Part shown: positions 1 through 12,554 of the stretch, in pieces
How positions within the stretch are numbered: position 1 is the first letter of the stretch
Layout: each line of letters begins with the position of its first letter
Assembly: GCA_023055355.1 (NCBI GenBank)
Contig: JALJCS010000010.1
Span: forward strand, 21,033,001 to 21,097,000
DNA length: 64,000 nucleotides
Direction: 5' to 3'
DNA from: Agelaius tricolor
Taxonomy: Eukaryota > Chordata > Aves > Passeriformes > Icteridae
Translations under genes and position numbers: made by a program
Notes under the pieces: model-generated
Database searches by the model: none
Seen by the model: the letters and a program-made list of their open reading frames with translations, nothing else
Told to the model about the DNA's origin: nothing

Positions 1-193
1 TTGTGAACTGTTCAGACATTGCTGGGGAGGATGGGAGAAAATATGTTGCTGCCAGTGCTGTTTGCTGTTTCCTGTTTTGTCCAGGGCAGCTGGGGGAGTT
101 AGATATGAAAATGCCACTGAAATGAGAGTTGGGGAGAAAAGATGGGTGAACATTATGGAAAGCACCTCAGGCTACCTCTTCACATAATCAAGC
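1..193. other. Unique non-coding flank
   Basis: Ordinary unique sequence of mixed composition leading up to the CR1 fragment. I see no reading frame, RNA gene or repeat in it. Confidence 0.6.
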
Positions 194-370
194 AGAATCA
201 CAGGATGGGTGAGGTTGGAAGGGACCTCTGGAGATTATCTACTCCAACCCCCTTGCTAAAGCAGGTTCATCTACAGCAGATTACATAGGATCATATCCAG
301 GTGGGCTTTGAACATTTCCAGAGGAGACACTGCAGCCTCTGTGAGCAACTTCTTCTAGTGCTCTTACCTG
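194..370 (-). mobile_element. CR1 non-LTR retrotransposon, 5'-truncated 3' tail
   Basis: Read on the plus strand, this begins with AGAATCACAGGATGGGTGAG and continues with GGTTGGAAGGGACCTCTGGAG, a TCCAACCCCCTTGCTAAAGC segment and a CAGGTGGGCTTTGAA segment. This is the reverse complement of the familiar 3' end of avian CR1 LINEs, so the element lies on the minus strand with its 3' terminus at the left. The terminal eight-base repeat (ATTCTRTG type) survives only as a partial copy. Similarity fades near 370, so the right border is approximate. Only the 3' untranslated tail is present and no reverse transcriptase sequence remains. Short truncated tails like this are the usual form of CR1 in bird genomes. 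Many substitutions against the remembered consensus suggest an old, immobile copy. This fragment is the main reason for calling the window avian. Confidence 0.87.
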
Positions 371-3300
371 ATGTTAGCTAAGACATACCCCTTCACCCTG
401 CCTGTGTCTGCAGAGAACAAAACGGGTTTGTCAGACTCCCTTGCTTGCCAGAAGCATGAGTTAAAAAGCCAAGCCAGGTCTGGCTTCTGATCTGAATTCA
501 GTATTTTCAGGTAAATGAATTTCTGAGGTCATGAAGCTGGCTGGGACTTTGGGTCCCACCTTAAGTGCAAGTGTCACCATCTCAAGGAATTTGGTTTGCT
601 CTGAACTCCAGGACTTCTATTGGAAGCAGTACAAACATAGCTGGAGAGCTTGGATTTAAAAAAGAGGCTCAGCCACCTCAGACTGCTGCTAAAAGCAGTG
701 TTTAGGAATCTGAATTAGTACCTGAACTCCACTGAAAGCTAATAGGATTTGGGCTCCTAAGTAGTAGAATGTGTTCTTGCCTTCCATGGTAAATGCTTTA
801 AAGCTTCCAATTTTCAAAGTTGAAAATAGCAAGACAAATGCATCCTTAGTGTAATGGATACAGTCCTCATTGCTTTCAGCTTTTGGGGCATTATAGTTAT
901 GAAAGTGTTCTGTGCAAAGTTTGCAAAGAAATAAAAGACTTTGCAGAGGCACAGCAGGGAGCATTACAAATCAAAGGATAAGTTCTGCAAAGCTGTTTGC
1001 TCATGAGTCACTGCATGAACAGAGTCCAGGACTCAGAGGAAATAAAAGGGTCTTACTAAAAGCAGCATACCATTGAGTGTGTTTGTATATATGTGCAAAG
1101 CCCAGTCTTAGCTCCAGAGGCATCACAAAGACTGAAAAAGTCCATGGCAGGAATTTAACTTGGTTCTGTCAGATACAAGCCTGTTATTTTCATCCTGAGA
1201 CAGTGAGCTTCACTCTTCACTGCCCAACCCAATTCTGAGTTCAAGAGCTTAACATTTTGAGCTATTCATTGTTAATGTTTTTTACTCATAAAAATCACTG
1301 TCTGAGAATGCAGAGAAATGCGTTAAAATGTGTAATGCAATGGAAGCTTTGGATCAAACTCAGATCTGTGCCAGGAAAGGAAAAGATCCCATCCCCAGGT
1401 ACTCTCCAGATGTGCAGAACTAGGCAGTTATAGGTGGAGACATAAACTTTTTAACCTTTTTTTCTTAATCTTGAAGTTTCTCATGCAAACTTTTTAATAA
1501 AATTGCAGCATAAAAATCCATTGCCAAAGGGCACAGTGAAATGTTTCAGCTGAAAAAAAATATTCTAAGAGCTGGTGAGTCAATTAATGTCCAGTTGAGG
1601 ACTTAGAAAAATTTAAAGAACCGTATTGATATAGAACTGTGCTAATCACCTTCGCAGAATTAATATTAGTATCTCTTCTAACAGGTCTTCTCTAAGTGAT
1701 CCCCTTTCCAAATTTATTTGCAATGTGGTTCTTGGAAGAAAAAGAGAAAAAGTAATCGTGTCTGTCTCCATTCCCCCCTCATAGATACCATCTGGATTAC
1801 AGACGAGTCACCCAAATTAAGGTTGGTAGGGAAAAAAAAGCCTCTCATGTGTCTTTCTAAACTGATATTTTCACTATTTGCATTTTGCACCAACTGAAAC
1901 AAGACCAAATTTTCTGGTAGCGAGTGTTTGTTAATATGACTTCTATTTTATTAAGAAGAAAAAAAATAATCATGGCAGTCATTTAGCTGTAATGGCCAAG
2001 ATATAAAATGTCAGTTTTATTTATGGCAAGTAGCTGGGTAGAAAATATGTTCTGGCATCACTTAAGATTTCAAGAACTTTGTTTTTCTTTTTCTCTTACT
2101 GCATGAAATAATGCTGTATTCTTAACAAACAAACAAATCAAAACAAAGACAGAAACAGCCCTCCCCAGCAAGAGGGATCATGTTCTTCTCCCCAGACAAT
2201 GACCTTCAGTGTGAGGGGACCTGCTAGAGATGCAGGGACACAAAAATCAAATCATATGCAACAGGGACTTAAACCCATGCTTTCCACCGCTGAATTTACA
2301 TGGCAATCACTGGATAAATGGGCACTCTGGCACTGCTGTTTTCGGCTCTGTTTTTGAATAAAAATTCCGTGCTTGGATGTGAAAACTGTTCTTGTCCTAA
2401 AAAAAAAGTGTCACTGAAGTCAGTCCACCCTTGCCACGTGTGCAGCTGTCAATGAACCCACATTTTCCGACAACAAACACTTCCATCGGAAAATTCCTCT
2501 CCAGTTCTCAGTGATGAGCTCTAATTTATTCCTTCTCCAAGTCCCCAGAGCTGCTCCCAGAGTCAGCAATACCCAGACAGTGGCTGGGAGGATGGCAGCC
2601 ACTCTGGGACTTGTGCAGGGCAGCAATCTGGGTTTGTGTTACTGGCACATGAGTGTTTGTTGCTCCTGACTTGCATCTCTGGTGAGCCTACACACAGTCT
2701 TTAAATCATTCAAACACCAACTGAATCAGCTTCATAAGCAGGTCTGACCAAACTGAAGAACCTAGGATTTCTGAGGGCATATTTTTGCATATAGTTTGAT
2801 CCTTTCTCTGCTATAATTGATTTCCCTGTGGTTTACCTTTATTTATCTCTTTTCTCAAGGAAGCTTCCTTACAAGGCCACCATGCCACTCACCACAGACA
2901 GGTAAAAAGCTGCCCTGGTATGGTCCTCTTATCTGGAAAAATGACATAAGGCAGAGCCCTGCCTCTTCTTACACTGGTAAATTGAACAAGCCAGGTTCTG
3001 TAAGCACTTTTTTTTTAGTGCTTCAAAGAGACACTATCTGTCCAAAAAGAGCCAAGTATGGATTTCCAAAAACAGACTTAGATCTCTCAGCCAAGTACAT
3101 ACTGGAGCTCTGGTTCTTCTATCCCATGACAGCAGAATTATAAAAAGCAGGGCAGTCCCTGCTACTTTTTAGCTTCTGCTTCTACTGGCATCCCAGGGTT
3201 TCCTTTTCCAATCCAACCGAATTTTGGGGCATAGGCCAGAAAATGGATTCTCAAAATCTGGATCTGCACAGTGTGTATACCAGTTTAAATCATCTTTTCC

Positions 3301-4704
3301 CATTTCTGGACTGGTTGTTCCAGGAGGCTAACGAGGCTTTGTTAGCAGAAGAATACAATGGGTCTTCTGAATGCTTTTGAGTGGGCAGGACCTACTTCCA
3401 AAAATAGCTTGCATTTTCTTCTGTTAATTAATGTAGTGCTAATTGCTGCATTTTCCTTAGACTGAGAATCCTCATCTGCAGCATTTTCCAGACATCATGT
3501 GCAAGGGCTACATGACCCAGCCATTTTTAGCTCCTCTAGAAATGAAAGTGTTTGAATAAGAAGTGCAACATCCAGAGCAAAACCATTGGACTCCCCAGAG
3601 GAGCCAGGAGCCCACCTTCTGTCAGAGGGGATTATGAGTTGAGGCTTTTTGAGCATTTTGTATGTAGGTGTCTGTCAGTACCATTTAGGAGAATGGCTCT
3701 GGAGGATGTGTGTCTGTGAGAAGGTGGACTAGCAACCCCAAAGACTGACAAGCAGGAATCTTTCAACACCTAGGACAGAAGCCCAGCACAGCACAACTGC
3801 ACCATCTGAGGTAGGAGTTCCTCCATGTAGAGTCACCACAGCATCAAAGCAGTTGAAACACATAAAACCCCTGAAGCATAATGAGATTTCTAGCTTGCAA
3901 AGCCATGGGGGAGATTGCAGGAGGTCTTAGAAAGGGCACAGGCATAGTGGGTCTTACTTTAGGGTAGGGAGATGGCCTAAGAGTTTCTTCCAGCTCTATT
4001 TGTCTAAAGTGCTTTATTGACAGAAGACTTTGATCTACTGAATGAAGACCTTACTTAATCTACTGTAAGATGAATAACAAACTGAAGAAAAATATAAACT
4101 GAACATTTTTTTAACAGCAGAACAGTTTATCTATTTATTTCTGGACTTGGTTGTCAATAGCCTGATGCACAAGTCAGGATAACATGATGACAGATATGTG
4201 GTCCTCAACACAGTCATAAGACACAGGATACATGAGGTCTTCTCCTCTAATGTGCTATTGGAGCTTATTTTTGATATTTGAGTGGATTATTGACCTGAAT
4301 TAATGCTGATAATGGGACCAAAAAGAGATTGTAGCAGTGAGATATTAGAATAGATGCACTGTGGCAGCCAAGTCACCACTATTGCAGAGCACAAAAATCA
4401 CAGGAAAGTGGGCTGAGAAAAAATGCTCCTGTTGCCACTTCCTCTCTCAAAGCAGGACTAATTATGTCACCCTTAAACTTGGAGACCTTAACTGGCAAGA
4501 TTGTTCTCTCATAAGCGTAATAAAGGCATTTCTTTCAAGGCCATGCTTCAGTGATTATCCCAAACAGAGTAATCATCTAGCAAAACGAAAACCCCCCAGA
4601 TCCCTATATTTCAACCGCAACTGATGCCCAACATGAATGTCTGGAATATTTACAAGAACTGAATTTGTACTCTAGCCTTCACAGTTTCTTTCCTTGGTAT
4701 TGCA
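371..4704. other. Unique non-coding region, AT-rich
   Basis: No convincing gene. The largest open frame is 108 codons (2817-3143, plus), with low-complexity content and no recognisable domain. Visible items are an A-rich stretch with AAAC units near 2123-2150, a CACGTG E-box at 2435-2440, a 7-bp stem with a T8 loop at 3002-3023 (AAGCACT/AGTGCTT), and a homeodomain-type AT-rich patch (GTTAATTAATG) near 3424. Nothing else is supportable. Confidence 0.5.
3002..3023. repeat. Short inverted repeat with T8 loop
   Basis: AAGCACT (3002-3008) and AGTGCTT (3017-3023) are perfect 7-bp complementary arms separated by eight Ts. It is short enough to be chance. No transcription unit is evident around it. 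Confidence 0.5.
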
Positions 4705-4708
4705 GGCA

Positions 4709-4745
4709 CATTTACCATGGCAAATGACTGGCATTTACCATGGCA
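4709..4745. repeat. Nested direct and inverted repeat
   Basis: CATTTACCATGGCA occurs twice, at 4709-4722 and 4732-4745, a 23-bp period that implies a small tandem duplication. CCATGGCAAATG (4715-4726) and CATTTACCATGG (4732-4743) also form a 12-bp inverted repeat with one mismatch and a 5-nt loop. The palindromic CCATGG core makes the direct repeat double as a hairpin. Confidence 0.7.
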
Positions 4746-7700
4746 GATGAATGAGAGAAGAATTTCTAAGGTCATAAAAATCATGAATGTACATGTTATG
4801 CATGGTGAATGGTTGGGGAGGAACAAGTACATTCTCTGATGTTACCCCACCAAAATATCACGTCCCAGTTTCAAGGACTCATTCAAACTAATTGAAGGCC
4901 TATTCAACATATCTGTCCATTAAGTACAGAATATTAACAAATTCAGTGGCAACATAGGGGAATGCATCTTGTTACAGAGGGTGTATTAAGAGCCATCTTG
5001 GTGAAGAGTGTGTATATAATGTGCCAAAAACTGCTCTAAATTACACTGTGTTGGTCTTGAGCAAGTGCTGAAGTTATGCAGATTATGCTGCTGTCAGAAT
5101 GGATCCTAATACTTGAAGTACAAAAATTAGCATTCCTTGTTGGGCATACACCTGTGTGTTAAACCAAATTGAAAAATATCTGGGCTAAAGGATTTCTGTC
5201 AGTGTTGCAGACTCATGCACCATCTCTTCATTGCTAAGGGAAGACATTTTCCTTGAGATGTTATTTTGCAACTTGAAAAAGACTAAACTCATCCCTGTCC
5301 AAAGGCTGCAACACGAGCCATGTTAAGAGAGTCTTTTTTTAAGAAAAAAAAAAGTGTAAGAAATATAATTCTGGTACCCAGAATAAGGGTCTTCTGTGTT
5401 CTTTCAGCTGAAGAACTGTCATAGTTTTAAGGCATTATTCTCCTCCTCAGGTTTCTGGTTTAGCAAAATGCTTCAGCACGTGGTTAATTCTAATCACTTA
5501 AGTCATCCCATTCAAGTCAGAGCTTAAACACTTTGCTGAATTGTGTTTGAAGTGGGGAATGAGAGCTTGAATTTTCAAAAGTCTCTAATTGCAATTAGCT
5601 ATGCCAAGGGTAGTTTTTCATCTTATTTCTGTATTTGGTGGACAGTTTGGATTAGAAAAGAAATGGCTGCAACTCCTGTTGTATATACAAAACTCTTCTG
5701 ACTACATGATGGGAGATTGTAATGCAGAGCTTTGTCTTAGAATAGTTTTGTCCTGGAATTTATTCCAACTTTTCAGAATAGAAGCAGAAGTTATCTCAAA
5801 ATCCCAATCTGTTTTGTGAGAGCCTTAGGTCTTGTAATTAAGATACTGTAGCTTAACAAGTTACCAAGCATCAGCTAAGCTGAGGTAATTGTCTGGATGC
5901 AAACCTTACAGTAAATACTTAGCCTAAATGCTGAGTCAATTTATCCCTGGGCAAATGAAGAATAATGTAATTTAACACTTCAGACTAAGCTGAAGTGAAT
6001 CACTGTGTGTTTGCCATAGGCGAAGAGAAGAGGTGTAGGGAGTTGCCCGAGCTGAGGAGAGGATGGTAACTCATTCTGGCCACTTGAGAAGTTCAGGCAT
6101 TTTCACACTGGTGGGAATGGAAAACAACTGGTACTTAGCAGTTCTGCCACATTATTCTACAGTGTTTAACCACTTACTGGTCTAAGGAGGGGGTTCAAAT
6201 GTAGCACATTCAGTAGTGACTGAAATGGCCATTTAATGAAGTACAATACAGCTGATGGTTCTCAGCCCATTTCTGAAGAATGTGTCCATCATAGAAATTG
6301 TTCACCTGAAAAGTAGATCTTTGAAAATGTTAAAAGGAACAATCTGTCCATCTGTATTAAGCTAATGAGATGGCCAGGAAGAAAAGACAATCAGGGAAAG
6401 GTAGAAATCTGTATGAATATCTTTGAAAGGATGAATAGGGAATGATTTCCCACTGTCTCTTCGAATTCAAGAACTGGGGTATACCAAAAGAAGCTAAGTG
6501 GCAGGACAAAGGAAAGAAGAGAGGATGTTTTTCCATGCATTTTGCAATTCAGCTGTGGAACTTCATGCTGCAGTTTTATGTGGCTGGGGAAAGTTTATTT
6601 GGGTTCAAAAATATTTAGACAAATTCACAAGAGCAAAATACATGAAAGGTTTTAACAGAAAAAAAAAAAAAATTGGCTCAGGAGGTTAGTGAGCCACAAA
6701 TTTTTTGGTCTTGAAGTACCTGAAAGAGTCAGACAGAACCGGTATCCATGGGCAAGTGACCATACATGTCTGTTGATGGGGGCACAGTGCACATGAAGTG
6801 TGACTATACAATGAAGGATGAATGGAGAAACTCTTGCAACCCTTAAAGCTTTTGGAAGACATCAGCTTGGGTATAAAATGTCAGCCTCAGCAGAGAACAA
6901 GGGCCAAAACTGGGCCATGGGGGTGAACTCATCTGTTGCTTTAAACCAGAGGCATTTTAAGGAAGTGATTTCTTCAAAGCAAGGGTAAAGCATTCTGATG
7001 TGGTGTGTGGAGGGGGGTTAATCTACTGGGAATTTGGCATGTTCAAGTGTGTACAATAATCTTTCAGGCCTTAGGGTTTGGATTTGAAGGGGGTAAGAGG
7101 CAGCTGTATGCAGATTCATGAGGAATGAGGTCAGGAACTGAGGCAATTCTTGCCAGCTACCTTTGCCTGGTGATTTTAGTACAGCCATGTAAGCAACCAG
7201 GGGAACTGAAGACATTTATCAGGAATCATTAGGTTTGATCTATAGACCACAATGACTGCACATAGGATAGTGGAAGTAGCAAGACACTTATTAAGTATTC
7301 ATTTAGTATTCAGAAGAGAAGTTGTCCAGTGTGGTTCAGTAACAGACACAGACAATCCTTTAAATTATTATTTTCTTAAAGAAAAGGGACTGATTTGAAG
7401 TCCATGGAAGTCAAGGACATATTGAGTTATGGGAAAGTGCCATGTTTTTTAAGTCTATGGGAAGACAGATGGAGAACAGAGCATGACATTCAAGCATCTT
7501 TTACAATGGTCAAAAGGTTAAAAATGAGTTTAGCTTGAACCTTGAGGACTTGAAAACTCTTTCTCAACTGTTGATGATGAGATGGAGACTCAGCAATTTG
7601 CAGAGGTCTTTCCCAGTTGCAGAACCAGACTGAAATAAATGCGATTTCTTTCCACGAAGACAGGCATAACATTTTCTGCTTATGAAGGGATATTCAATGA

Positions 7701-10700
7701 CCCAGGAGGGTAATACTCAAGATGGAGGAATAAATGGCAAAGCAGCAGTTCTGCATTGTTCAAGATGAGATTGAGGGGCTAGAAAATGGACCAGACAAAA
7801 TGGGAAACATGGTTTCAGGTTGCACTGAAAAATGGGTGTGAAAAGGAGGACATTGCCTTGCAAAGTGTCCAAAACAATAAGCTCCAATTCAGCATCAATG
7901 AAGCTGGAGCTGAAATACAGGGCCCTCACACTTCAAGAAAGGAACAAAGCAACTGGTGAGATCCAGAGGAAAAAGAGGAGGCAGACTGAGTGTCTAGAAA
8001 ACTCTAAAGGAAAGACTGAAAACTTTAAAGAGGAATGGATGTCAAGGAAGATGCTAAAGAGCTCTTGGGTTCTGTGGTGCAAAAGAAGAGGGACTGAAGG
8101 CTTGAAAAGGCATGGGATATGTCAGTTTCACACTGGGAAGATAGCAAGGGGAGTGAAGCTCTGAACTCTCTGCCTGGTAATTTGAGGTATCTCCACAGCT
8201 GAAGGATTAAAATGACAAATTAGACAGCTATCTGTGATACAGGCTAACCACAGATACAGGCAAGGCATGAGCACTTCAACAACCTTCACATGCTCACAGT
8301 GACCTTCCTTCCCAAAGGCCTCCCTGTCATGGACACTTCTCTCTAGTACCTTTTGTAGTGGAGCAAGGGGTACTTCTGTTGTCTAAGATGCACTTACACC
8401 ATTTCTAGTCCAGAAACCATGCACGTACTGTAAGATGCCTGCAAAGATTTATGAAGCTTTTGGTCTGATGCCAGGACAAAGAAAAATAACTGTACAGTGG
8501 GAGAAAAGTGCATTTTTTTTTTCTGCAAATTAACATTTTTTAAACTTTTAAATCAACTTTCTGCCACATCAGAGGCCTTTTCAGAGTATCTGATTATTAA
8601 AACACTTTTTGATTTACCTTTGTTTGTGCCACTTCCTTATTTATGTGATTTGCTGAAGGTTTCAGAGGTGATATATCTAAACTATTCCCAGTGAAAAGTG
8701 CCTGGATAATTATAAGTCCCTTTAAATCACCTTCTGTCCTTGGGCACTATGTATTCAGCTCCATAACCACTGTCCTGCTTCTGTGTTCTGCATGTGTAAA
8801 TCTCTTGGTGTCCATGGATCATGGTTTTTAGTGTTTCTTACACAGGGACAGTGTTATCAACAAGACTGTTAACATGAGTTGTAGATTCTCTGATGGAAAC
8901 TCCTTGAGACTGGGGATGTGAAAACAGATCTAAGTGTCCTTCTCTGACTCTGGGTGCTTATACTAGGATTAGAATCAAAGTAGAATCACAGTAGACATTC
9001 TTTGCGTATATTTAGGAGCAAAAGAGAGGTGCTTCCTAAGGAATACAGATCTAAGACCAAATTTTAAATGTTAGTGTCACTCCACAGTCCAGGTAGGGAC
9101 CCCCACATTTGTGACATGGCTACCTCTGTTTTGAAGCATCTCAGAGATGACATGCTGAATGCAGGTTCATGAAATGCTTTATGAAGTTAGACTTCTGTTT
9201 GTTTCTTGTTCCCATCACATCACCTGGAAAGATCAGCTGTGTCAGAACTTTCTCTCACATGAAGATCTGTCCCTTTAGAGCTTGTATTTCTCTGGCTCCT
9301 TTGGGGACAGTACAAAAAGATTTCCCAGAGACTCAACAGTATTTTCCACTGGGTTCCTGCCACCTACCATTCCCATGAAAAATCCTCCGTGTTTTCTACA
9401 TGTTTGGTTAAAAACCTACCAGTCCCTCCAGAGCCTGGAAGAATCATTGCAAGGTCTAATTTTAATCTCTAACAAATGAATGCAGGCAGGGAGTAACACA
9501 AGCAGCATAGAGTGGTGAGCAATTTCTGGTGGAAGAAGAATTGCAGAGGAAAGCAGAGCAAAGTCACACCTGCTTGTATCAAAAGTCATCAAGGAAACAC
9601 CTTCACTTTTTTTGTTCCTTTACCAGAGAAAATGAGAACAATCACTCAAATTTTTCTTAAAGTCGCATCTTACCTCCAGGATATGCCAAAACTGACCTTT
9701 GGGGGTCTAGAGATGCGAAACCCTGTCTACATTGTTTTGGGGTGTCCTGGTGTTATTAGAGCAACACTCAGTTTGACCACTCCACAAACTTTCTTGCATT
9801 CAGAAAGTGTAGTAGTTGTCAAGTCTCCAATCTGTAGGGTTCCAACAGATAAAAATGAATGGTTATATCTTTCAAGAGGCTTAATAAAAATATGTTTTAT
9901 TTTCCATCCTTTGAGATGCCATAGGGATAGCATCATAAAAGTTCCTGGATCATTTCGTTTGTGGCTATGATGGAAAACATGTTAAAAATTCCCCCCATGA
10001 TGATAATATTCACTGGGTCCTCCAACCCCTCTCTTCCTTGCTGTCAGTCTCTGGTGATGAGTTCAGGTGCAGCAGAAACTCAGGAAAAGTTGTGTGACAG
10101 CAGGTTTATTTTCAGTTGGGAACTAAGATGAGGTCAAGATCATTGAAGGTGATTTAAGGAAGGTGGGGTTGAACCTGTTACTGGGGTTTCAACATGCTCT
10201 GTTTCTCCTAATGTATGATTACACTGGTCCCTATGGATCAACACTGGATTTATGTTTGCATAAATGCTTGGCTGTAAATTAGAAGATGTTTTTGAGCCAT
10301 GCTTCACCAGCTGTAAGACATAGATTTGCAGTCCCTGCTGAGCCATCAACCATCCTAGGGGAGGTAAGCCAAGAAGAACTTGATTCTTGGGCTCAAAAAT
10401 AGTGGTGAAACATGGAGGACTGTCAACATTTCTGGAAGATGTGATGTCTCTTTTACAGACTAGCTATTTTCCTGTGCTAGGGCTGGGACAAAGAAAGTAA
10501 GAGGCATTTGGTTTCCCTAGGTATCTGCTCTTGTGGTTAAGAGAAGAGCATGACTAAGAGTGGATGGTATTTGAATTTGTATGATTAGAATTGAACCTTG
10601 CTCTTGCCCTTTGAGCGATGATCTTTTCCAGAGGGCACAATTTCAGGCTTGTTGTAGGTCCTGCAGGCTAGTGTGGCAGCTGCTGCTGGATGGGGTGCTC

Positions 10701-11906
10701 CTTGCATCTGTCTCTCAGGCTACAGAAACTAATGCCTAACCATGCCACCCCAATCATCTATTGAGCCTCAGGCAGACCTTTGGGCTATTTGTTCAGCTGG
10801 GGCAAGTTTTCCTTCTTAATCTTTTCAGCTTGGCAGGAGCCCTGCTGAGCACACAAGGAAGCTCATCAGCTGCTGGCTCAATGTTTGGACAAGGGGATAA
10901 CTCCTGCTGGGGCTGGTGAACTCCAATCCTGTCTAATTTACATTGTTATTTATTCTGCAGGCATTCCTGTGCTTCCTGAGTACAAGCTGGCTTTTCAGCA
11001 CGTTTACAGCCACACTCCCACAGTGAGCTCAGCAGTGACAGGCAACTACACACGGAAGCAACAGCCCCTCGCATGGTGGAGAGCAGTGCTTGTAAAGCAG
11101 CAATGAGGCCATCCCCTGCTGTGGAGCACTAAGGAGTCTGATTCACCAGGTTCCATCTTCTTCAGGTTCTGGGGCCTTACATTTTGTTCAAATTGCTGCA
11201 GTTTTCAAGTCAGTTTTCCAGGTATGCATCTCTCCCAAGCAACCCTGGAAACTACAAAGTTATTTGCTCTCCATTCTCCACATGATGTAAAAGTGACTTG
11301 GTCAATGGTATGTGAGCAAAGGCACAATGCATTGGCTAATGTGACACAAGTTCAGACCTTCTTGTCCCTCTGGAAAGGGCTGTACAGGATAAGTCTGCAT
11401 GACAAAACCCCGTGCAGCATCTGAGTGCAGAGCTGGGTGAGTTTAGACCAGCTGGTGCGTGGCAGGAGGTCACCTGTAGGGACTGCCTCCACACCAGGAT
11501 GCAGCCAAAGTCTCTACTCTCCAGCCCTGAGAAGAAATGCCTCCTCTTTAGGGCTGATGCCACATCTGAGGTTTGATTAAGCTGTAAGGAGTAAAAGTCA
11601 CCTCTCCATGCCAGAGTTAACTATCCATAAGCAGCAAAATACATTCTTCATGGCTTGAGCTCAGGGACCCTGCCATGATCTCTGCTGCCTGGGGCTCAAG
11701 GAAGAAGGAAGACAAAGGAGCAGCTGTGCCATCACTCCCACTGGAGTAGTTGTTTCAGCCAGAGCTGTGAGGTGATGGAATTAGGAATTTGCACTCCACG
11801 AGAATTGTGCATAAACTACCCAAGGTTGGACCCCTGCTGATCAGGGGAAGGAAACTTGTGAATAGTGGGTTCTGGGGTGATGGAAGACTAGCACTTTGAG
11901 AGATAT
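4746..11906. other. Unique non-coding region
   Basis: Only short open frames; the largest is 152 codons at 9512-9970 (plus), with no recognisable motif. Visible items are a T7/A10 back-to-back run near 5333-5354 that could fold on itself, a CACGTG E-box at 5477-5482, an A14 run at 6659-6672, a purine-rich stretch near 7880-8160 and a T-rich patch near 8513-8560. No transposon or RNA gene was recognised. Confidence 0.5.
5850..6010. promoter_or_regulatory. Candidate conserved non-coding element
   Basis: AT-rich sequence that is complex rather than repetitive, with several TAATTA- or GTAATT-type cores. It carries a near-identical direct repeat: CTAAGCTGAGGT at 5875-5886 and CTAAGCTGAAGT at 5985-5996. 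This texture resembles deeply conserved vertebrate enhancers. The call rests on appearance only, with no alignment. Confidence 0.2.
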
Positions 11907-12554
11907 TTATCTCATAATCTGTACCCAAAGTATCAACAAGCTAGTCTTGGTTTCTCTTCTGTTTGGTGAAATTAATGTCTTCCTCCACCTCATGAAGAGA
12001 AGTGTTCTGGACATACAATCCATTTGCTGTCTCAAAGTACCCAGAACCCTTTGGTGCTCTGCAGTTGTTTGAACGTCTATTCTGACCAATACATTCTCCT
12101 GAAGGAGCAAAAAGGAAGAAAACATCACTGTAGACTCCCTCAACCTGTAAACTATATCCTGGAGAGTCTGATGCCTGTGACACAAACTCACACTTTGTCT
12201 TTTCAGTGTCACTGCCTCCTCTTGGTGCACCCTGCCCTGCTCCTGCAAGATCGAAATTAACTTTGTGTGAAAGCAATCAAAAATGTGCCACTCACTTTGA
12301 GGAACAATCAAGTCTGCTGGGATGGAGTCAAACCTTGACAAGGAGGAATGGCTTTGATGTCTTCTTTGACAATCAACTGCACCTGTCTGAAACATTCCTA
12401 AGGCAATCAAGAAGTGGTAAATGAAATACAACTGCATGGACACAGCCTCCTGTAAGAAAAAACCTGAACAAAAATGATGTCTCTTGCAACAGCAGCTGCA
12501 CTGTGGCCTTTCCACTCCATGCTGATTGCCTCCTGGATTAGATCTGCCTGCCAC
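11907..12554 (-). other. 215-codon open frame of uncertain coding status
   Basis: This is the longest open frame in the window, ATG to stop. I recognise no domain. The product has a Cys/His-rich N-terminal patch, a short hydrophobic stretch and a polar, Gln/Arg-rich C-terminal half. A second frame on the same strand is open from 12276 to 11941 (111 codons), so two frames overlap for over 300 bp. Minus-strand splice acceptor-like sequences lie inside it: a long T/C tract ending in TCCTTCAG just before 12098, and another CAG near 12245. Local GC is higher than in the flanks, which lengthens chance frames. The start codon has no supporting context, and no TATA box or CpG island sits at it. It could be an exon of an unknown transcript or, more likely, a chance frame. 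Confidence 0.12.

Noticed and set aside
5333..5354. Rho-independent-type terminator (T-run/A-run)
   Set aside because: It is simple T and A runs in vertebrate DNA; such terminators are not relevant here.
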